The position numbers and the translations under genes were made by a program. This document shows, piece by piece, positions 26,201 to 33,997 of a DNA stretch of 64,000 nucleotides (its first letter is position 1; the number at the start of each line of letters is the position of its first letter). Below the pieces are notes generated by a model. The model saw only the letters and a list, made by a program, of their open reading frames with translations, was not told the DNA's origin and did no database searches. Location of the stretch: NCBI GenBank assembly GCA_944989445.1, contig CALYLW010000038.1, positions 2,219,313-2,283,312 on the forward strand. Direction: 5' to 3'. The DNA comes from Ampullaceana balthica (Eukaryota > Mollusca > Gastropoda > Lymnaeidae).

Positions 26201-29200
26201 ATTGGGGTAGACAAGTGGCTACCTACCTCAAGTTAACACATTGGGGTAGACAAGTGGCTACCTACCTCAAGTTAACACATTGGGGTAGACAAGTGGCTAC
26301 CTACCTCAAGTTAACACATTGGGGTAGACAAGTGGCTACCTACCTCAAGTTAACACATTGGGGTAGACAAGTGGCTACCTACCTCAAGTTAACACATTGG
26401 GGTAGACAAGTGGCTACCTACCTCAAGTTAACACATTGGGGTAGACAAGTGGCTACCTACCTCAAGTTAACACATTGGGGTAGACAAGTGGCTACCTACC
26501 TCAAGTTAACACATTGGGGTAGACAAGTGGCTACCTACCTCAAGTTAACACATTGTTGTAGACAAGTGGCTACCTACCTCAAGTTAACACATTGGGGTAG
26601 AAATGTGGCTAATGTGTGGACAGTTTCTTCAGTGAGTCCTGTGTTCCACAGGCTGGGGAACACCATAATAAAATGTGTCAAAGATTAAATGTGAACAGCA
26701 ATGTTGGTTGAATCTTAATATTAAGAGAATATCTTAAGAATATCTTTCTTTCGATGCTGTTAATTATTTTAGTTATCATTTGAAAATACTTAAGAGTTCA
26801 AATAGATTTCTACTTGATTGAATGAAGGCGCTCTAGAGTTATCCAACATTGACGAAATATTTCCATCATTGCAGAATCAATCTTCCAGCCTGCCAAAACA
26901 CAAATATAGACAATAAAATATAGGCAGTTTTACATAAACATAGTTGGCTGGGTAGCAAAGTCAATAGTGCGCTCGCCTCACAAGCTGAGGGGCGTGGGAT
27001 CTAGCCCACGTTAAAGCCACAATAACTATGTTGATGAATGGCTATCGCTAGAAAGTCCTCCGCTGACATGGAGAAAAGATGGGCGCCGCCAGGTCTACCA
27101 AGCCCAGAGAAAGTTCTAATGGAAACATTAGAACTCCCTACGGTCACGAGGTTATGGGACAAAAAAAAAGTTTTAAAGTTAGGCGGTTTTAAATGTAGAT
27201 TATGGAAGAGTAAGTGCCCTATTCTTTGCCAATGAATTAATTGGTCTCAAATGATTCAAGCAGAAAGAAAATACCCAGAAAATGAAAGTGACACTACTGA
27301 CCTCTGACATACACTTCTGTCACTGTGTCCCACTTGTCATTATTGTCAAGCTCGACTTGTACTGCAGGTTTGAAATACTCAAATTTGGGTCGTGTTGTGA
27401 ATGTCTTTGGTGGTACGTCAATTGGTTCTGGATGCGAGGGACATTTTGATTATAAAAAATGAAACTTTGGTTAGACCATTACAATTTGGAACTTGAAACA
27501 AATAAATGGTACGTAAAAAAATGCTTTAGCTGTTTTATAACGTCATTAAATAGTAAAATCTATTTAAAAGCCAAATTCTTTAAGTAGATCTTTGATGTAC
27601 ATCTTAACAGTTGAAAGACAGACTGCAGCCAAAGCATTAGAGGCCCCTCAAAAAAAACTAACTGTACCAGGGAACAAAAATACTCTAACAAAAACAAAAT
27701 GAAAACTCCACCCTCTTAAGCGTATAGGGTTAATCTTTTAGTGGTGAAATTCTATAAATGTAACATCAGGAAACATTGTTCGGCCAATCTCTCATCAACT
27801 TTTGGGTAAGTCTCTAATCTCTCATCAACTTTTGGGTAAGTCTCCCTAAATGTGAGCCAGGAAAGGAAAGTCAGGCCTTTACTCAGATCGAAAACTTTTT
27901 TAGAGGTTTTTAAAGGAAATATTGTACACAATTTTGTCTAAATCATATTTATACTAAAATACAGTGTCTGCAGATTTGCTTCACAAAAAAAATTGTCTAA
28001 AAATAGTAGCGTAATGTAGTGCGCTCTGAATTCTTTTTGAATTTAGAAATGACAAAACATAATAATATAGAAGCTTTAAAATATTTTAATTATTGCAAGC
28101 CATAACCCAACAATAAAAAACATAAGGAAATGAGAAAAAAAAGAAAAAACATAGCTACTGAAGTAAATTAAATGAAAGTCTATAATGGAGACATAATAAG
28201 GAAAAAACAAAGAAACCATTATTTAAAAGGGTCATTACAGATTTGGGGCTTATAGGACTTTTACCAATTACATTGCTTTACCATTAAAATGACTGTTACC
28301 AATTCCATTGCTTTACCATTGATATGACTGTTACCAATTTCATTGCTTTTACCATTGATATGACTGTTACCAATTACATTACTTTTACCATTGATATGAC
28401 TTACATTGCTTTTACCATTGATATGACTGTTACCAATTACGTTGCTTTTACCATTGATATGACTGTTACCAATTACATTGCTTTTACCATTGATATGACT
28501 GTTACCAATTACATTGCTTTTACCATTGATATGACTGTTACCAATTACATTGCTTTTACCATTGATATGACTGTTACCAATTACATTGCTTTTACCATTG
28601 ATATGACTGTTACCAATTACATTGCTTTTTCCATTGATATGACTGTTACCAATTACATTGCTTTTACCAATGCCAGACCAAAGACATGGCTTCTATCAAT
28701 GACAGGGCCGTTACCACGAGGACAAGAGTACAGAGAGCTGGAAAAAAATGTCATTACAGACCTCCATCTTGGTTTAACTCCGGGTCAGGATCAGGCTCAT
28801 GAACCTGGACAATAGTCTGCCTCTTGTCTTCTTTTTTGGTAGGTTTCAAATCAACTGCACTGGACTGACCTGTTGGCACCTTTGGCCGAGTAACAACGTT
28901 TGGAATGACAGCCATTGCATTTTGTTTGCAAAGCTCTGTGAAATCCAACTGGAAATTCCCGAGACATTTGTGGGGCTCTGGAAGGAAAGCATAAATCTCT
29001 TTACACAATTTTTAACCTTAAACTTTTTTTTTGGTTTAATCCTAGTACAAATCATTTAAATTTGTTTTTTAATTTAACTTTCTGGTTTAAAACTATAAAA
29101 CAATTGGCAATTATGGTAAATGCACGGTCGTTGACACTAGAACTGAGTAGAGAGGTAATAGCACTCCCATGCTTTGATATGGATTAATTTAACAGTTTAT

Positions 29201-32200
29201 TGTTGATGATTTTTAAAAAATAATAAAAGATTAAAATAATATAAACAGTTAGATCATAGGCAGAATCAATTTTGTAAAATTAATGTAAAAAAATAACATT
29301 AAAAATATAATTTAAAAAAAAACAAACAGCACTAAGGGGTGAAATCCATTCTAGGAAATGACAGCTTGGCAAAAGTGACTGATCAGCTTTAAAAAAAAAT
29401 TTTAATGACAGATTTGATTCATGACATTCCAAATCATTAACAGTTTACATAAAATGTTTGCAAACGAATGTTTCTGAATGTTAATAAAAAAAAACAAACA
29501 ACTTCTCTGGTCTAGACATCAAAATAAAAATACATACTACAAAATTTATATCACTTAAATGGTACAGGTATTTTATTTGGTTTCTAATTATAGGATGGGA
29601 GTGCTAAAAAAATGTGAAATGAAAATAAAATTCCTTTATATTTTTAAATTTCAAATAGTTTATTTTCATCTTTTTTGCTGTGACAGCTGAATAAGGGCAT
29701 TTATCCAAAGAATCCTTTAAATTGATTTCCCTTATTTATAAAAACCTAAACCTTTTTTTAAGCCCCCACCCTACCCCCACCAATATATTATCCTACCAAA
29801 CATTATTTCAATAAAATCTCACAACCCTATTGTGAATTTGTAAAAAAAATTGTAATATAATATAAACAAATATAGAATGGTACAAGAAGTACAAAAAAAT
29901 TATACATTAATTTAAATTAAATGAAAATTACAAATCAAATTAAAAAAACAAAAACAAACAAAGCCCGAAATAAATATAATACAAAGGAATACTGTATCAA
30001 AACTAACAGAACACATTGCAACATCCAAATTTATCATTTACTTATTACTTACTCCAAGGTTCAACAATCTCTGGCTCTACTATATAGGATTGTTAAAAGA
30101 AATAAAGTCATAAAGGAGTAAAAGTTTACTTGTGCAGTTCAAACAGCTTTACACATTAACCATTCAAGAATTAAAAAATATTTACCAACAAACCTTTTAA
30201 GTTGATAAAAAAAATTTGCTTCATTATTGGGAGAAATGTAATCTTTAAAATTAAATAAAACAGGCTGCAGCTTATTTATCTTAGGCTCAAGATTAAGATA
30301 CTCGCTGGTATATTGTGTAAATTTTTTCATAAAATAATTTTCTGATTCTTGATGGCTTTTTAGTTTATTTAAATTGAGCATCGGCTCTGAAAAACTTACA
30401 ATAAAAGTAGTTGCCTTTATTTTATACTTCAATAATGAAATGCTTATTTTTCGTTCAAAACAGGGCCAGCCTTAACAATTTTACCCCACCCCCTGCATAG
30501 GTAGTTCTAAATTTTGGCATCCCAAACTCCTTTAAAAGCCCATGTTGCTAATAGTGTTAGTTAATAATTTTAAATAAGCCTCTGAATTAGTAAGAATTTA
30601 AAAGTCCATAAATAAAAGTCATAATCTAACAAATAGGTACACAAAACAAATATCGTTTTAAATTATTCCAAATGTAAAGAGAACATTTAGGACCTAGCTC
30701 AATGTCTCCAGTTATAAACAATTTAGAATTTTAACTAATTTAATTCGCCTCATAAAAGCATTGGTGACACATCCATAATCTAGTTGACTGGCCTCATCAT
30801 TTTCATTGGATATCATCATATCCTAGATGTGAGTACTGAATCATTTTCTGAATTTACTTTGTCAATAAGAACCTCAATAAAATTAAATATTTTAATAATA
30901 ATCTTAAAGTTTTTACCCAAATCACAGAAAATTGAAGTAAAATTTTAATTTTGAAAAATAATTTCTGCAATTAAAATGATATTTAAGAGATAACAAACAA
31001 GAAAATATAATTTAAATATTAAACATAAAGTGGCCGTCCATAAATGACGTCATGCACCTTGGTCCACACATTTGTGACAATGTGTGACTAGGGGGACGTG
31101 TTAAAGAAATGTGACTTCACATCAAAACGAGCAAATTTAAATAAAATTTCTGTTTAAATATTTGATTGCTTACAATTTATTTAATGACGTTTTAAATGGC
31201 TTTCCACTTGTTACGATATTACTGTAGCCTACATTAAATACATGCTTAAATAACAAAAAAGTGATTTGAAAAATGCTCATTTTCAAATAGAAAATATGGC
31301 TTTCATGTGTGGGGGGGGGGAAGCTTTGTGATGTCATATTGGAGGGGATCTAAGTTTTTGTGACAATGTGTGATTTGGGGGGTGGGTGGGGGTGGAAGGG
31401 GGGATAAAAAATCAGCCAAAATTGCAGGATGTCATTTATGGACAGCCCCAAATTTTATCAATCAAGTATGCTATCTGTAAACATGTAAAACTTGTCTTTA
31501 ATACAGAGCTCTTCATAAACTAATTAATTTTTAAAATAATTTTTAATCAAAAGTCTTCTAATTTAAAAATTATTGTTTAAATCAGGGGTGGCCAAAGTGT
31601 GGCCCACGGACCACATGCTGCCCAACACAGACTTTTTTTGTGGCCTGCTAAGACATTCAATAAATAAATTTAATAAAAGTACCCCTTTGTCTAAGTTTTA
31701 TTTATTGATTTAAATGATACCATTTCTGAAATGAAATGTAATGTTAACTAAAGAATAAAATCGTTTTAAATGGTGTTGCCCTCTGCTAAAATCCACTACC
31801 ACAAAGTGGCCCATGAGCCAAAACAATTGGCCACCCCTGGTTTAAGTAAAAAAAACAACAAACCAGCAAATAAAACTCAACAGTGTACTACATTTATTAT
31901 CAAAGAATTAAATTAATTTAGGAAAAAAAAATTTTCAGTGGCAAAATATTAAATAAATTTGTCAGGTCTGCCCAATCACATCATTTAAAGAAGACTAAAA
32001 TACATAAACAGCATAATATGCTTTAGCAGTGTAAAAATTATTGTCCATGAATTGAGTATCCATTTTTTGCGACTGTTGCTTTCATCTTTGCTTGTTGGTT
32101 TTAGTAATGGATTGAGTACGCATAATTAGTAATAACATTTTTTAAAAACAATTGTTGAAAATATCTTGTAGAAAAATTGTGGTGTCAGGTCTCCAAGTAA

Positions 32201-32966
32201 AACAATAACCATCCATTATTACGCATATAGTTTTGCTGTGATAAAATACACTCCTTGACAACCACTGTGGTTAGTCAATGTGGACAATGGTTATCAGTTG
32301 TGAGAGAGAGAAAGGGGGAGGATTAGAAATATGTGACTCGCCCATTCTTCGGGATAATATAACTTATGGCCCAACTAAGAAAAAGCTAAAGTCCTTTCGT
32401 GTGTGGGAGTTAAGGTTTTATTTGCATATTATTAATTTATGAAATATTAGACTAATCACTAAATTAATTGCGAATGTTCCGACATTATGTCTGGTTTTTT
32501 CAAAGCATATCATTATGAAAAGATAACAAAATATAGGCTCTTTTTAACATTCTTTATATGTAGTAGTTTACTTTATTTTATCTTAAAATCAACCTAACTT
32601 AAATTAAAGCAGTCAATCATTGAAATCAGTGTATGTTTATATTACAACTGTACATGAATTAGTTTCATTGATTAAATTTTATGAAAGTTAGTACAGCTGG
32701 ATTATAAAATATTTCATACATTAGTCTTTATAAAGGCAGAAAGTGCAATGAATAAAATGAAAGAATGATGTCTTTACATAATAAATGCAATAAATTATTT
32801 AACACAAGAAATCATTATTGCTTACAACAAGATTGTATGTCTGTAAGTGCAAAGTTTGTTTTTACAAAAATATACCTGGGGTTTTACTATTTGAATCTTC
32901 ATTCACATGCGATGCTGATGACAAATGTCTGTCTTTGGACAATGCCTTTTCAACTTTCTTACCCAT
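2162..32966 (-). CDS. LRRC71: LRRC71 orthologue, whole gene (spliced, at least 15 coding exons)
   Basis: Leucine-rich repeat-containing protein 71 reconstructed from exons at 32876-32966, 28762-28977, 27302-27427, 26814-26889, 26578-26652, 25661-25729, 25215-25374, 24296-24379, 24077-24163, 22871-23036, 18747-18834, 9653-9741, 6283-6394, 5341-5459 and 2162-2269. These total 1666 nt, about 555 codons, close to the roughly 560 residues of the vertebrate protein as I recall it. Family landmarks appear in order: EPHKC..DFTELC near the N-terminus, VQVEL...[19 protein letters not shown], LRRs [14 protein letters not shown] and [26 protein letters not shown], a Lys/Glu/Ser-rich linker, then [20 protein letters not shown]. 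LRRs of this type are protein-binding scaffolds; the family is not enzymatic and its precise role is poorly known (a link to ciliated cells is my recollection, not seen here). All junctions agree in phase except 24077/23036, so one small exon is probably missing. Introns carry a full-length LINE, a hAT, pogo-type elements and several minisatellites. Confidence 0.9.
2270..5340. repeat. LRRC71 last intron: interspersed repeat copies at about 2820-4640
   Basis: Three diverged copies of one block (TTGACTATAAATCC..TATATATGAGACAT, then TTGATTATGTTCAA) lie at about 2836, 3600 and 4455. A linked second block (GCATTGTTAGGTGACA..AAATTTCAGCTYGAT..GAAGTTAATATAAG) occurs at about 3120 and 3836. No terminal repeats were resolved, so the class is unknown. 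The rest of the intron holds degenerate CATCA/CTCC-rich low complexity near 4980-5230 and no coding signal. Confidence 0.6.
5341..5459 (-). CDS. LRRC71: LRRC71 exon, C-terminal LRR
   Basis: 119 nt, acceptor TTTTCCTCTAG and donor CTT|GTAAGT, encoding [18 protein letters not shown] then [13 protein letters not shown]. It corresponds to the NRITEVGLEGFLATVQYQ and GLLWLSLAKN segment of the family. Phase agrees with both neighbours. Confidence 0.9.
6283..6394 (-). CDS. LRRC71: LRRC71 exon, [14 protein letters not shown]
   Basis: 112 nt, acceptor TCTTTAG and donor CAA|GTAAGT, encoding [18 protein letters not shown] then [19 protein letters not shown]. It aligns with NPLL...DGKVFMPGNKVLLHLNL of vertebrate LRRC71, the start of the C-terminal LRR pair. 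Confidence 0.92.
7842..8015. mobile_element. pogo/Tigger-type MITE, 174 bp
   Basis: Ends are imperfect inverted repeats: CAGTCAGACCTCCCTAAGTC on the left and, reversed, CAGACGGATCTCGCTAAGTC on the right. It is flanked by TA on each side (7840-7841, 8016-8017). TA duplication and CAGT-type ends with AAGTCGAA fit the Tc1/mariner-pogo (Tigger) group. Internal TCGAA repeats; no coding capacity. Confidence 0.8.
8487..8760. repeat. 38-bp minisatellite
   Basis: About seven copies of a 38-bp unit containing TCTCATTTTGTGACATATGT and AAAAGGTGGTTTGAGGA, one copy shortened. Intronic in LRRC71; not at an exon edge. Confidence 0.9.
9653..9741 (-). CDS. LRRC71: LRRC71 exon, Lys-rich linker
   Basis: 89 nt, acceptor TTATGTGCAG and donor GAG|GTACTG, encoding [20 protein letters not shown] then [10 protein letters not shown]. 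The phases match the exons at 18747-18834 and 6283-6394. Confidence 0.8.
9742..15849. other. LRRC71 intron, AT-rich, no feature resolved
   Basis: Very AT-rich intron sequence with homopolymer runs. A short tandem repeat (three copies, AAACTTGCAGATGTC core) lies at about 14030-14130. Short chance ORFs occur on both strands without splice context or recognisable protein sequence. Confidence 0.5.
15850..16648 (+). mobile_element. pogo/Tigger-type element with transposase remnant, 799 bp
   Basis: Terminal inverted repeats AGTGGTACCTTGAGATACGA (left) and its complement at 16627-16647, with TA at both flanks (15848-15849, 16649-16650). The interior reads TTGAGATACGAG several times. A plus-strand frame at 15892-16350 contains [27 protein letters not shown] and [18 protein letters not shown], resembling the C-terminal tail of Tigger/pogo transposases. 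The DDE catalytic core and DNA-binding domain are absent, so it is an internally deleted, non-autonomous copy. Confidence 0.8.
16879..17637 (+). mobile_element. hAT element with BED-finger remnant, 759 bp
   Basis: Perfect 8-bp target duplication GTTTGAAG (16871-16878 and 17638-17645) next to terminal repeats TAGGGCTGT/ACAGCCCTA. Sub-terminal ATTAATCGTTAA-type repeats occur at both ends. A plus-strand segment near 17040-17170 reads [20 protein letters not shown] then [18 protein letters not shown], a zf-BED-like finger (C..C...H) typical of hAT transposases. The catalytic and dimerisation parts are missing. Confidence 0.88.
17965..18055. repeat. Short tandem repeat, about 27-bp unit
   Basis: Three to four copies of a unit containing TCAACAGGAATAAATTGTG and TCAATTTA, intronic. 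Confidence 0.8.
18747..18834 (-). CDS. LRRC71: LRRC71 exon, Lys/Glu-rich linker
   Basis: 88 nt, acceptor TTCCTATTCAG and donor AAAG|GTACC. It encodes [20 protein letters not shown] followed by KDGRGSKSK. The charged low-complexity composition resembles the KKxEK linker of vertebrate LRRC71. Phase 0 in, phase 1 out. The intact LINE lies in the intron just upstream, in opposite orientation. Confidence 0.8.
19053..19066. repeat. Target-site duplication, left, of the intact LINE
   Basis: ACCAACATAATTAA, repeated exactly at 22257-22270 on the other side of the LINE. Confidence 0.93.
19067..22256 (+). mobile_element. Full-length non-LTR retrotransposon (LINE, RTE-like), 3.19 kb
   Basis: Bounded by an exact 14-bp target duplication. 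It has a GC-richer 5' leader of about 160 bp (CCGCCAAGGCCGGTCCC...), one intact ORF, and almost no 3' UTR: the TAA at 22240-22242 is followed by a short AAGT/TAAG repeat tail. Inserted in an LRRC71 intron in antisense orientation. The exact duplication and undamaged ORF suggest a recent insertion. Clade placement (RTE-like) is from domain order and the C-terminal motif, not from phylogeny. Confidence 0.93.
19228..22242 (+). CDS. LINE polyprotein: APE endonuclease + reverse transcriptase, 1004 aa
   Basis: Encodes the enzyme that nicks target DNA and copies the element's RNA into the nick (target-primed reverse transcription). Residues about 25-270 are an apurinic-type endonuclease: [47 protein letters not shown] and SDHHLV carry the catalytic Asn, Glu, Asp and His positions. 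Residues about 500-800 are a reverse transcriptase: [58 protein letters not shown] and the catalytic [13 protein letters not shown] near residue 745. The tail has [24 protein letters not shown] and AQDREEWK, common in RTE-type and related LINEs whose endonuclease is often annotated as craniofacial development protein 2-like. No stop or frameshift. Start taken at the first Met of the open frame; translation could begin slightly downstream. Confidence 0.92.
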   Translation: MKPCGQTQAILEASKPKTLLSKETNIGTWNVRTMYEAGKAAQVAAEMRSYKLTLLGICETRWIQAGQITLASGEMLMYSGHEEEDAPHTQGVALMLSRKAQEALIGWEAHGPRIITATFRTKKKKIKMNIIQCYAPTNDSKEEEKETFYNRLQALIEKFPNRDLNILMGDLNAKIGKDNSGYEETMGRHGIGERNENGERLADFCATNELVIGGSEFQHKNIHKITWVSPDNKTQNQIDHICISKKFRKSLQDVRAKRGADVASDHHLVCARLKLKLKKDWEQPTAKRTKFNVALLANDQKREEFSATLRNKFQVLEDQTEDQTEDDQVEHMWQSIKTSVTSTCLEVLGSVKQKQKDWLSINTLQKIKERKEMKNIVNSSRTRAEKTKAQERYKEVNQKVKNSIKKDKNAHIDGLASKAEEAARKGNLKELYDITRKLSGRYKRPERPVKDREGRSITEKKEQQKRWMEYFKELLNRPPPTDTPDIQPANEDLQIEEGAPNKEEIALAIKQLKLGKSPGPDNITAEMMRADINTIVNMLHPLFEKIWEEERVPKDWKEGYLIKIPKKGDLSNCANYRGITLLSVPGKVFNRIILNRMKDKVDMQLRDQQAGFRQNRSCTDQIATLRIIVEQSIEWNSSLYINFIDYEKAFDSLDRQTLWKLLRHYGVPGKLVRIIQSSYEEMTCRVVHEGRLTDSFTVETGVRQGCLLSPLLFILAIDWIMEKSTDKKRNGIQWTLWEQLNDLDFADDIALLSHNQQQMQEKTKDVATFSAQLGLNINKSKTKIMKINPSNHEHVHLAGKALEEVESFTYLGSTIDINGGSDADVRARIGKARSAFVLLKKIWESKELKLQTKVKIFNTNVKTVLLYGAETWKTTASLTQKVQTFINTCLRKILKIKWPNTINNKELLERTHQVPIDEDIIKKRWRWIGHTLRKPPGSTTRQCLTWNPQGKRKRGRPKNTWRRELEADMQNMGYTWKQLERKAQDREEWKVLVDGLCPRRGRKA
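22257..22270. repeat. Target-site duplication, right, of the intact LINE
   Basis: ACCAACATAATTAA, matching 19053-19066 exactly. Confidence 0.93.
22871..23036 (-). CDS. LRRC71: LRRC71 exon, Ser/Lys-rich linker
   Basis: Acceptor GCCCTCACCTAG and donor AAA|GTGAGA. It encodes [18 protein letters not shown], then [20 protein letters not shown] and KQKPSAKKK. It is low-complexity and basic, like the poorly conserved linker after the VERR motif in LRRC71. The 5' boundary is uncertain because of the phase conflict with the exon at 24077-24163. Confidence 0.7.
23582..23623 (-). CDS. Possible LRRC71 micro-exon
   Basis: A 42-nt phase-0 candidate between acceptor TGTACATCAG and donor GAA|GTAAAATT, encoding [14 protein letters not shown]. 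If this and the candidate at 23764-23796 were real, the next exon would need a phase-0 start such as AACAG|CCTCTG near 23018. Speculative. Confidence 0.22.
23764..23796 (-). CDS. Possible LRRC71 micro-exon
   Basis: A 33-nt phase-0 candidate between acceptor GATTTCATCAG and donor GAG|GTAAAC, encoding [11 protein letters not shown]. It lies where the phase conflict implies missing coding sequence. Not supported by similarity. Confidence 0.25.
24077..24163 (-). CDS. LRRC71: LRRC71 exon, [12 protein letters not shown]
   Basis: 87 nt, 29 codons, acceptor TTTTTTTAAG and donor TCT|GTGAGT. It encodes [20 protein letters not shown] then EKNSLEGKS, a near-diagnostic LRRC71 motif (LTHxExVERRxLLxEK). 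It ends in phase 0, which does not match the phase-2 start that is best supported for the exon at 22871-23036. Confidence 0.92.
24296..24379 (-). CDS. LRRC71: LRRC71 exon, one LRR ([14 protein letters not shown])
   Basis: 84 nt, exactly 28 codons, acceptor TGTTTCCAG and donor AGAG|GTGCGT. It encodes [20 protein letters not shown] and KGAEKLAE, the next LRR in the series. Phase 0 on both sides. Confidence 0.92.
24510..24792 (+). mobile_element. Helitron-like non-autonomous element, copy 1 (283 bp)
   Basis: Starts TCAACATACATAATTTG, ends ..ACACTAG and sits between A and T, as Helitrons do. A short inverted pair (CCATCA..TGACGG) lies about 10 bases before CTAG. It shares its body (CTACTAATTTTAGAAAGCAG, GCGCACCAAATTAC) with copies at 33211-33659 and 45254-45540. 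Confidence 0.78.
24880..25237. repeat. 41-bp minisatellite copied from an LRRC71 exon-intron junction
   Basis: About eight copies of a 41-42 bp unit. On the minus strand each unit reads GGGATGTATGAGCCATGGCT followed by CTAGCACAG|GTTAG. This is the end of the LRRC71 exon at 25215-25374 (GGGGATGTCGGAGCCATAGC, CCTAGCACAG) plus its donor. The most upstream copy in the transcript is the true exon end; the others lie in the intron as decoy 5' splice sites. Confidence 0.9.
25215..25374 (-). CDS. LRRC71: LRRC71 exon with two LRRs; its 3' end seeds a minisatellite
   Basis: 160 nt (1 + 53 codons) from acceptor TTTTTAG to donor CACAG|GTTAG. It encodes [20 protein letters not shown] and then [20 protein letters not shown], two ribonuclease-inhibitor-like LRRs (LxxLxLxxNxIxDxGA). 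The last 28 nt and the donor are copied in tandem at 24880-25237, that is, downstream in the transcript. Confidence 0.92.
25661..25729 (-). CDS. LRRC71: LRRC71 exon, [10 protein letters not shown]
   Basis: 69 nt between acceptor AAATTCAG and donor TT|GTGAGT. It encodes [19 protein letters not shown], matching the family's LRKVSLEGNPL segment at the start of the LRR domain. The split codons AG|G and TT|A agree with both neighbours. Confidence 0.85.
25990..26615. repeat. 39-bp minisatellite copied from an LRRC71 exon-intron junction
   Basis: Fifteen to sixteen copies of a 39-bp unit, nearly identical in the middle and diverged at the low-coordinate edge. On the minus strand a unit is CTACCCCAATGTGTTAACTT, GAG|GTAGGTAG, CCACTTGT: 23 nt of exon end (26578-26652), the donor and 16 nt of intron. 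The plus strand is open for 209 codons (26059-26688, repeating [13 protein letters not shown]) only because 39 is a multiple of three. Confidence 0.93.
26578..26652 (-). CDS. LRRC71: LRRC71 exon, [11 protein letters not shown]; its 3' end seeds a minisatellite
   Basis: 75 nt encoding [20 protein letters not shown] and then CVNLR, aligned with the HLWKVGLTDKTL region of the family. The acceptor is TGTTCCCCAG and the donor TTGAG|GTAGGTAG. The last 23 nt of the exon plus 16 nt of intron are the unit repeated in tandem from about 25990 to 26615. Reading through the donor in frame gives AGG then TAG, so use of a downstream copy of the donor would truncate the protein. Confidence 0.88.
26814..26889 (-). 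CDS. LRRC71: LRRC71 exon, [15 protein letters not shown]
   Basis: Acceptor TTTTGGCAG, then GC completing Gly and [25 protein letters not shown] followed by LERLHSI. The donor is AA|GTAGAA; the split AA+C codon gives Asn at the start of NLWNTGLT in the next exon. 76 nt. Confidence 0.85.
26944..27240 (+). mobile_element. tRNA-derived SINE-like element
   Basis: The first 70 bases look like a degenerate tRNA gene: TGGCTGGGTAGCAAAGTCAA (A-box-like), CTCGCCTCACAAGCTGAGG (anticodon-arm-like hairpin) and GTGGGATCTAGCCCACG (B-box-like T arm). A non-tRNA body follows (CGCTAGAAAGTCCTCCGCTG..). No clean poly-A tail or target duplication was resolved, so the 3' limit is a guess. Confidence 0.5.
27302..27427 (-). 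CDS. LRRC71: LRRC71 exon, VQVEL/EVYVRG segment
   Basis: It encodes [18 protein letters not shown] then [12 protein letters not shown] and TEVYVR, which aligns with the pre-LRR segment of vertebrate LRRC71 (VELxxED...EIYIRGW). The acceptor is CATCCAG and the donor AGAG|GTCAGT. Length 126 nt, phase 1 to phase 1. Confidence 0.85.
27781..27844. repeat. 30-bp tandem duplication
   Basis: Two copies of a unit containing CTCTCATCAACTTTTGGGTA and AGTCTC. Confidence 0.85.
28248..28674. repeat. 36-bp minisatellite in an LRRC71 intron
   Basis: About twelve copies of a 36-bp unit with TTGCTTTTACCATTGATATG and ACTGTTACCAATTACA. The plus strand is open for 163 codons (28324-28815) with a 12-residue period ([12 protein letters not shown]) because the unit length is a multiple of three. 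The array stops about 90 bp from the donor of the exon at 28762-28977 and does not include it. Confidence 0.92.
28762..28977 (-). CDS. LRRC71: LRRC71 exon with EPHKC/DFTELC motif
   Basis: Acceptor CTTTCCTTCCAG and donor GGAG|GTCTGT bracket 216 nt. It encodes [16 protein letters not shown], the most recognisable N-terminal motif of LRRC71, then a polar stretch ending [13 protein letters not shown]. Phase 1 in, phase 1 out, consistent with both neighbours. Confidence 0.88.
29060..31029. other. LRRC71 intron, no feature resolved
   Basis: AT-rich sequence with poly-A/T runs. A CAGGGCCAGCCTTA motif at 30461-30474 resembles a hAT-type terminus but has no partner. No coding signal. Confidence 0.45.
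31030..31449. mobile_element. GGGGCCGTCC-type MITE, subfamily A (420 bp)
   Basis: Ends GTGGCCGTCCATAAATGACG and ATGTCATTTATGGACAGCCCC-type, flanked by AAA on both sides (31027-31029, 31450-31452). It shares its interior (TTTAAATATTTGATTGCTTA, CTCATTTTCAAATAGAAAAT) and G-rich flanks with the copies at 38558-41751 and 48743-49139. The 3-bp A/T-rich duplication and GGG-type ends suggest PIF/Harbinger, by inference. Non-coding. Confidence 0.85.
31583..31839. mobile_element. hAT-type MITE (257 bp)
   Basis: Terminal repeats CAGGGGTGGCCAAAGTGTGG and ATTGGCCACCCCTG; 8-bp target duplication GTTTAAAT/GTTTAAGT with one mismatch (31575-31582, 31840-31847). Non-coding interior. Confidence 0.85.
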
Positions 32967-32985
32967 TCTGACTTTTTGAACAACG
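32876..32985 (-). CDS. LRRC71: LRRC71 first coding exon (start codon at 32966)
   Basis: Minus-strand ATG at 32964-32966, preceded by AGA, opens [15 protein letters not shown] and runs 30 codons plus one base to a GTATAT donor. The final G joins AG of the next exon to give Glu in TPEPHKC, matching the family. A good acceptor (TTTCACCAG) ends at 32986, so 32967-32985 would be 5' UTR of this exon, with an upstream non-coding exon and promoter not identified. Confidence 0.8.
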
Positions 32986-33210
32986 CTGGTGAAACAAATA
33001 AAAAGAACTATTAGCTATGAAAATGAAATACATTTTATTTATACTAATTAGGACTATTGATAAACATATTTTCATTTCTAATTTTAAAATTAAAGTATTT
33101 ATTGTGCAATATTAGTATTTCCAATATTGTCTAAAAAAGGAAAATAATATCCTATTATTTTTTAAATTATTGTTTAACTGTGATATTTGCTGATTTCTTA
33201 ATAACAATAA

Positions 33211-33659
33211 TCAATATACATAATTTGCAATCTCTGTCACGTCTGTCTGTCATGCATGTCTGTCTGTCCGTGACGATACTAATTTTAGAAAGCAGCGCAC
33301 CAAATTACTGCACCAATGCATCAAAAGGTGTGAAATTAAAGATGCGCTGTAAAAAAATATTATATGACGTCATTGTTTTAGCTCATATTTTAATTTTGGA
33401 AAAGGGAACAATGTAAAAAGAGGATTTGATGATGGTTAATATAAAATAAAAAAATCAAAGGGGGCACCTTAAGCGCCCTACAACCCCTATTATAAAATAC
33501 TTTGTGTACATTTCAGAAAGTTTAATATTTCGTATTTATCAAACAAGGACAAGTTAGTTGGGCTTTTGAAAAAGGTCGGCGCCTAATAAAAGTGCATTTT
33601 TTCAAAATAAATAGATTTCAGCTGAAAACTTCCATCATTTTTGACGGGTGATACGCTAG
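33211..33659 (+). mobile_element. Helitron-like non-autonomous element, copy 2 (449 bp)
   Basis: Starts TCAATATACATAATTTGC, ends ..GATACGCTAG between A and T. The terminal hairpin region reads CCATCATTTTTGACGGG. It has the same body as copies 1 and 3, with about 160 bp more internal sequence. Confidence 0.78.
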
Positions 33660-33671
33660 TAATAATAATAA

Positions 33672-33965
33672 TTGATAATTTATATAGCGCTGTATCCCAG
33701 CAAGGAACCAGGCTCACAGCGCTTTACATGGAGATCATAACATACATATAATAATTAAATAACCATTTATACCATAAAAACAATGTAAAGGACAGTACAT
33801 TACATATAAGCTACGTTAATCATTAAAAGAAATGTTGTTTCATTAATTTTGTAAATAAATTTTGAAAAGATGCGTCTTAAGTGCAGTCTTGAAGGACTTG
33901 GTAGTTGGAATACTACGGAGGTGTAATGGTAGAGAATTCCATTGTTTTATTCCATTGTAATAAAC
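33672..33965. repeat. Interspersed repeat with TATATAGCGC / GCGCTTTACA motifs
   Basis: Contains TTTATATAGCGCTGTATCCC, CACAGCGCTTTACATGG and AAGATGCGTCTTAAGTGCAG. This style of dispersed repeat is widespread in marine invertebrate genomes (recollection). No target duplication was resolved; it abuts Helitron-like copy 2 and a hAT element. Confidence 0.45.
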
Positions 33966-33997
33966 AATTTTAAAATTAATTTTCAATTACATATAAA

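Noticed and set aside
24880..26615. CRISPR-like array
   Set aside because: Units are head-to-tail with no spacers, and the DNA is an animal genome with introns.
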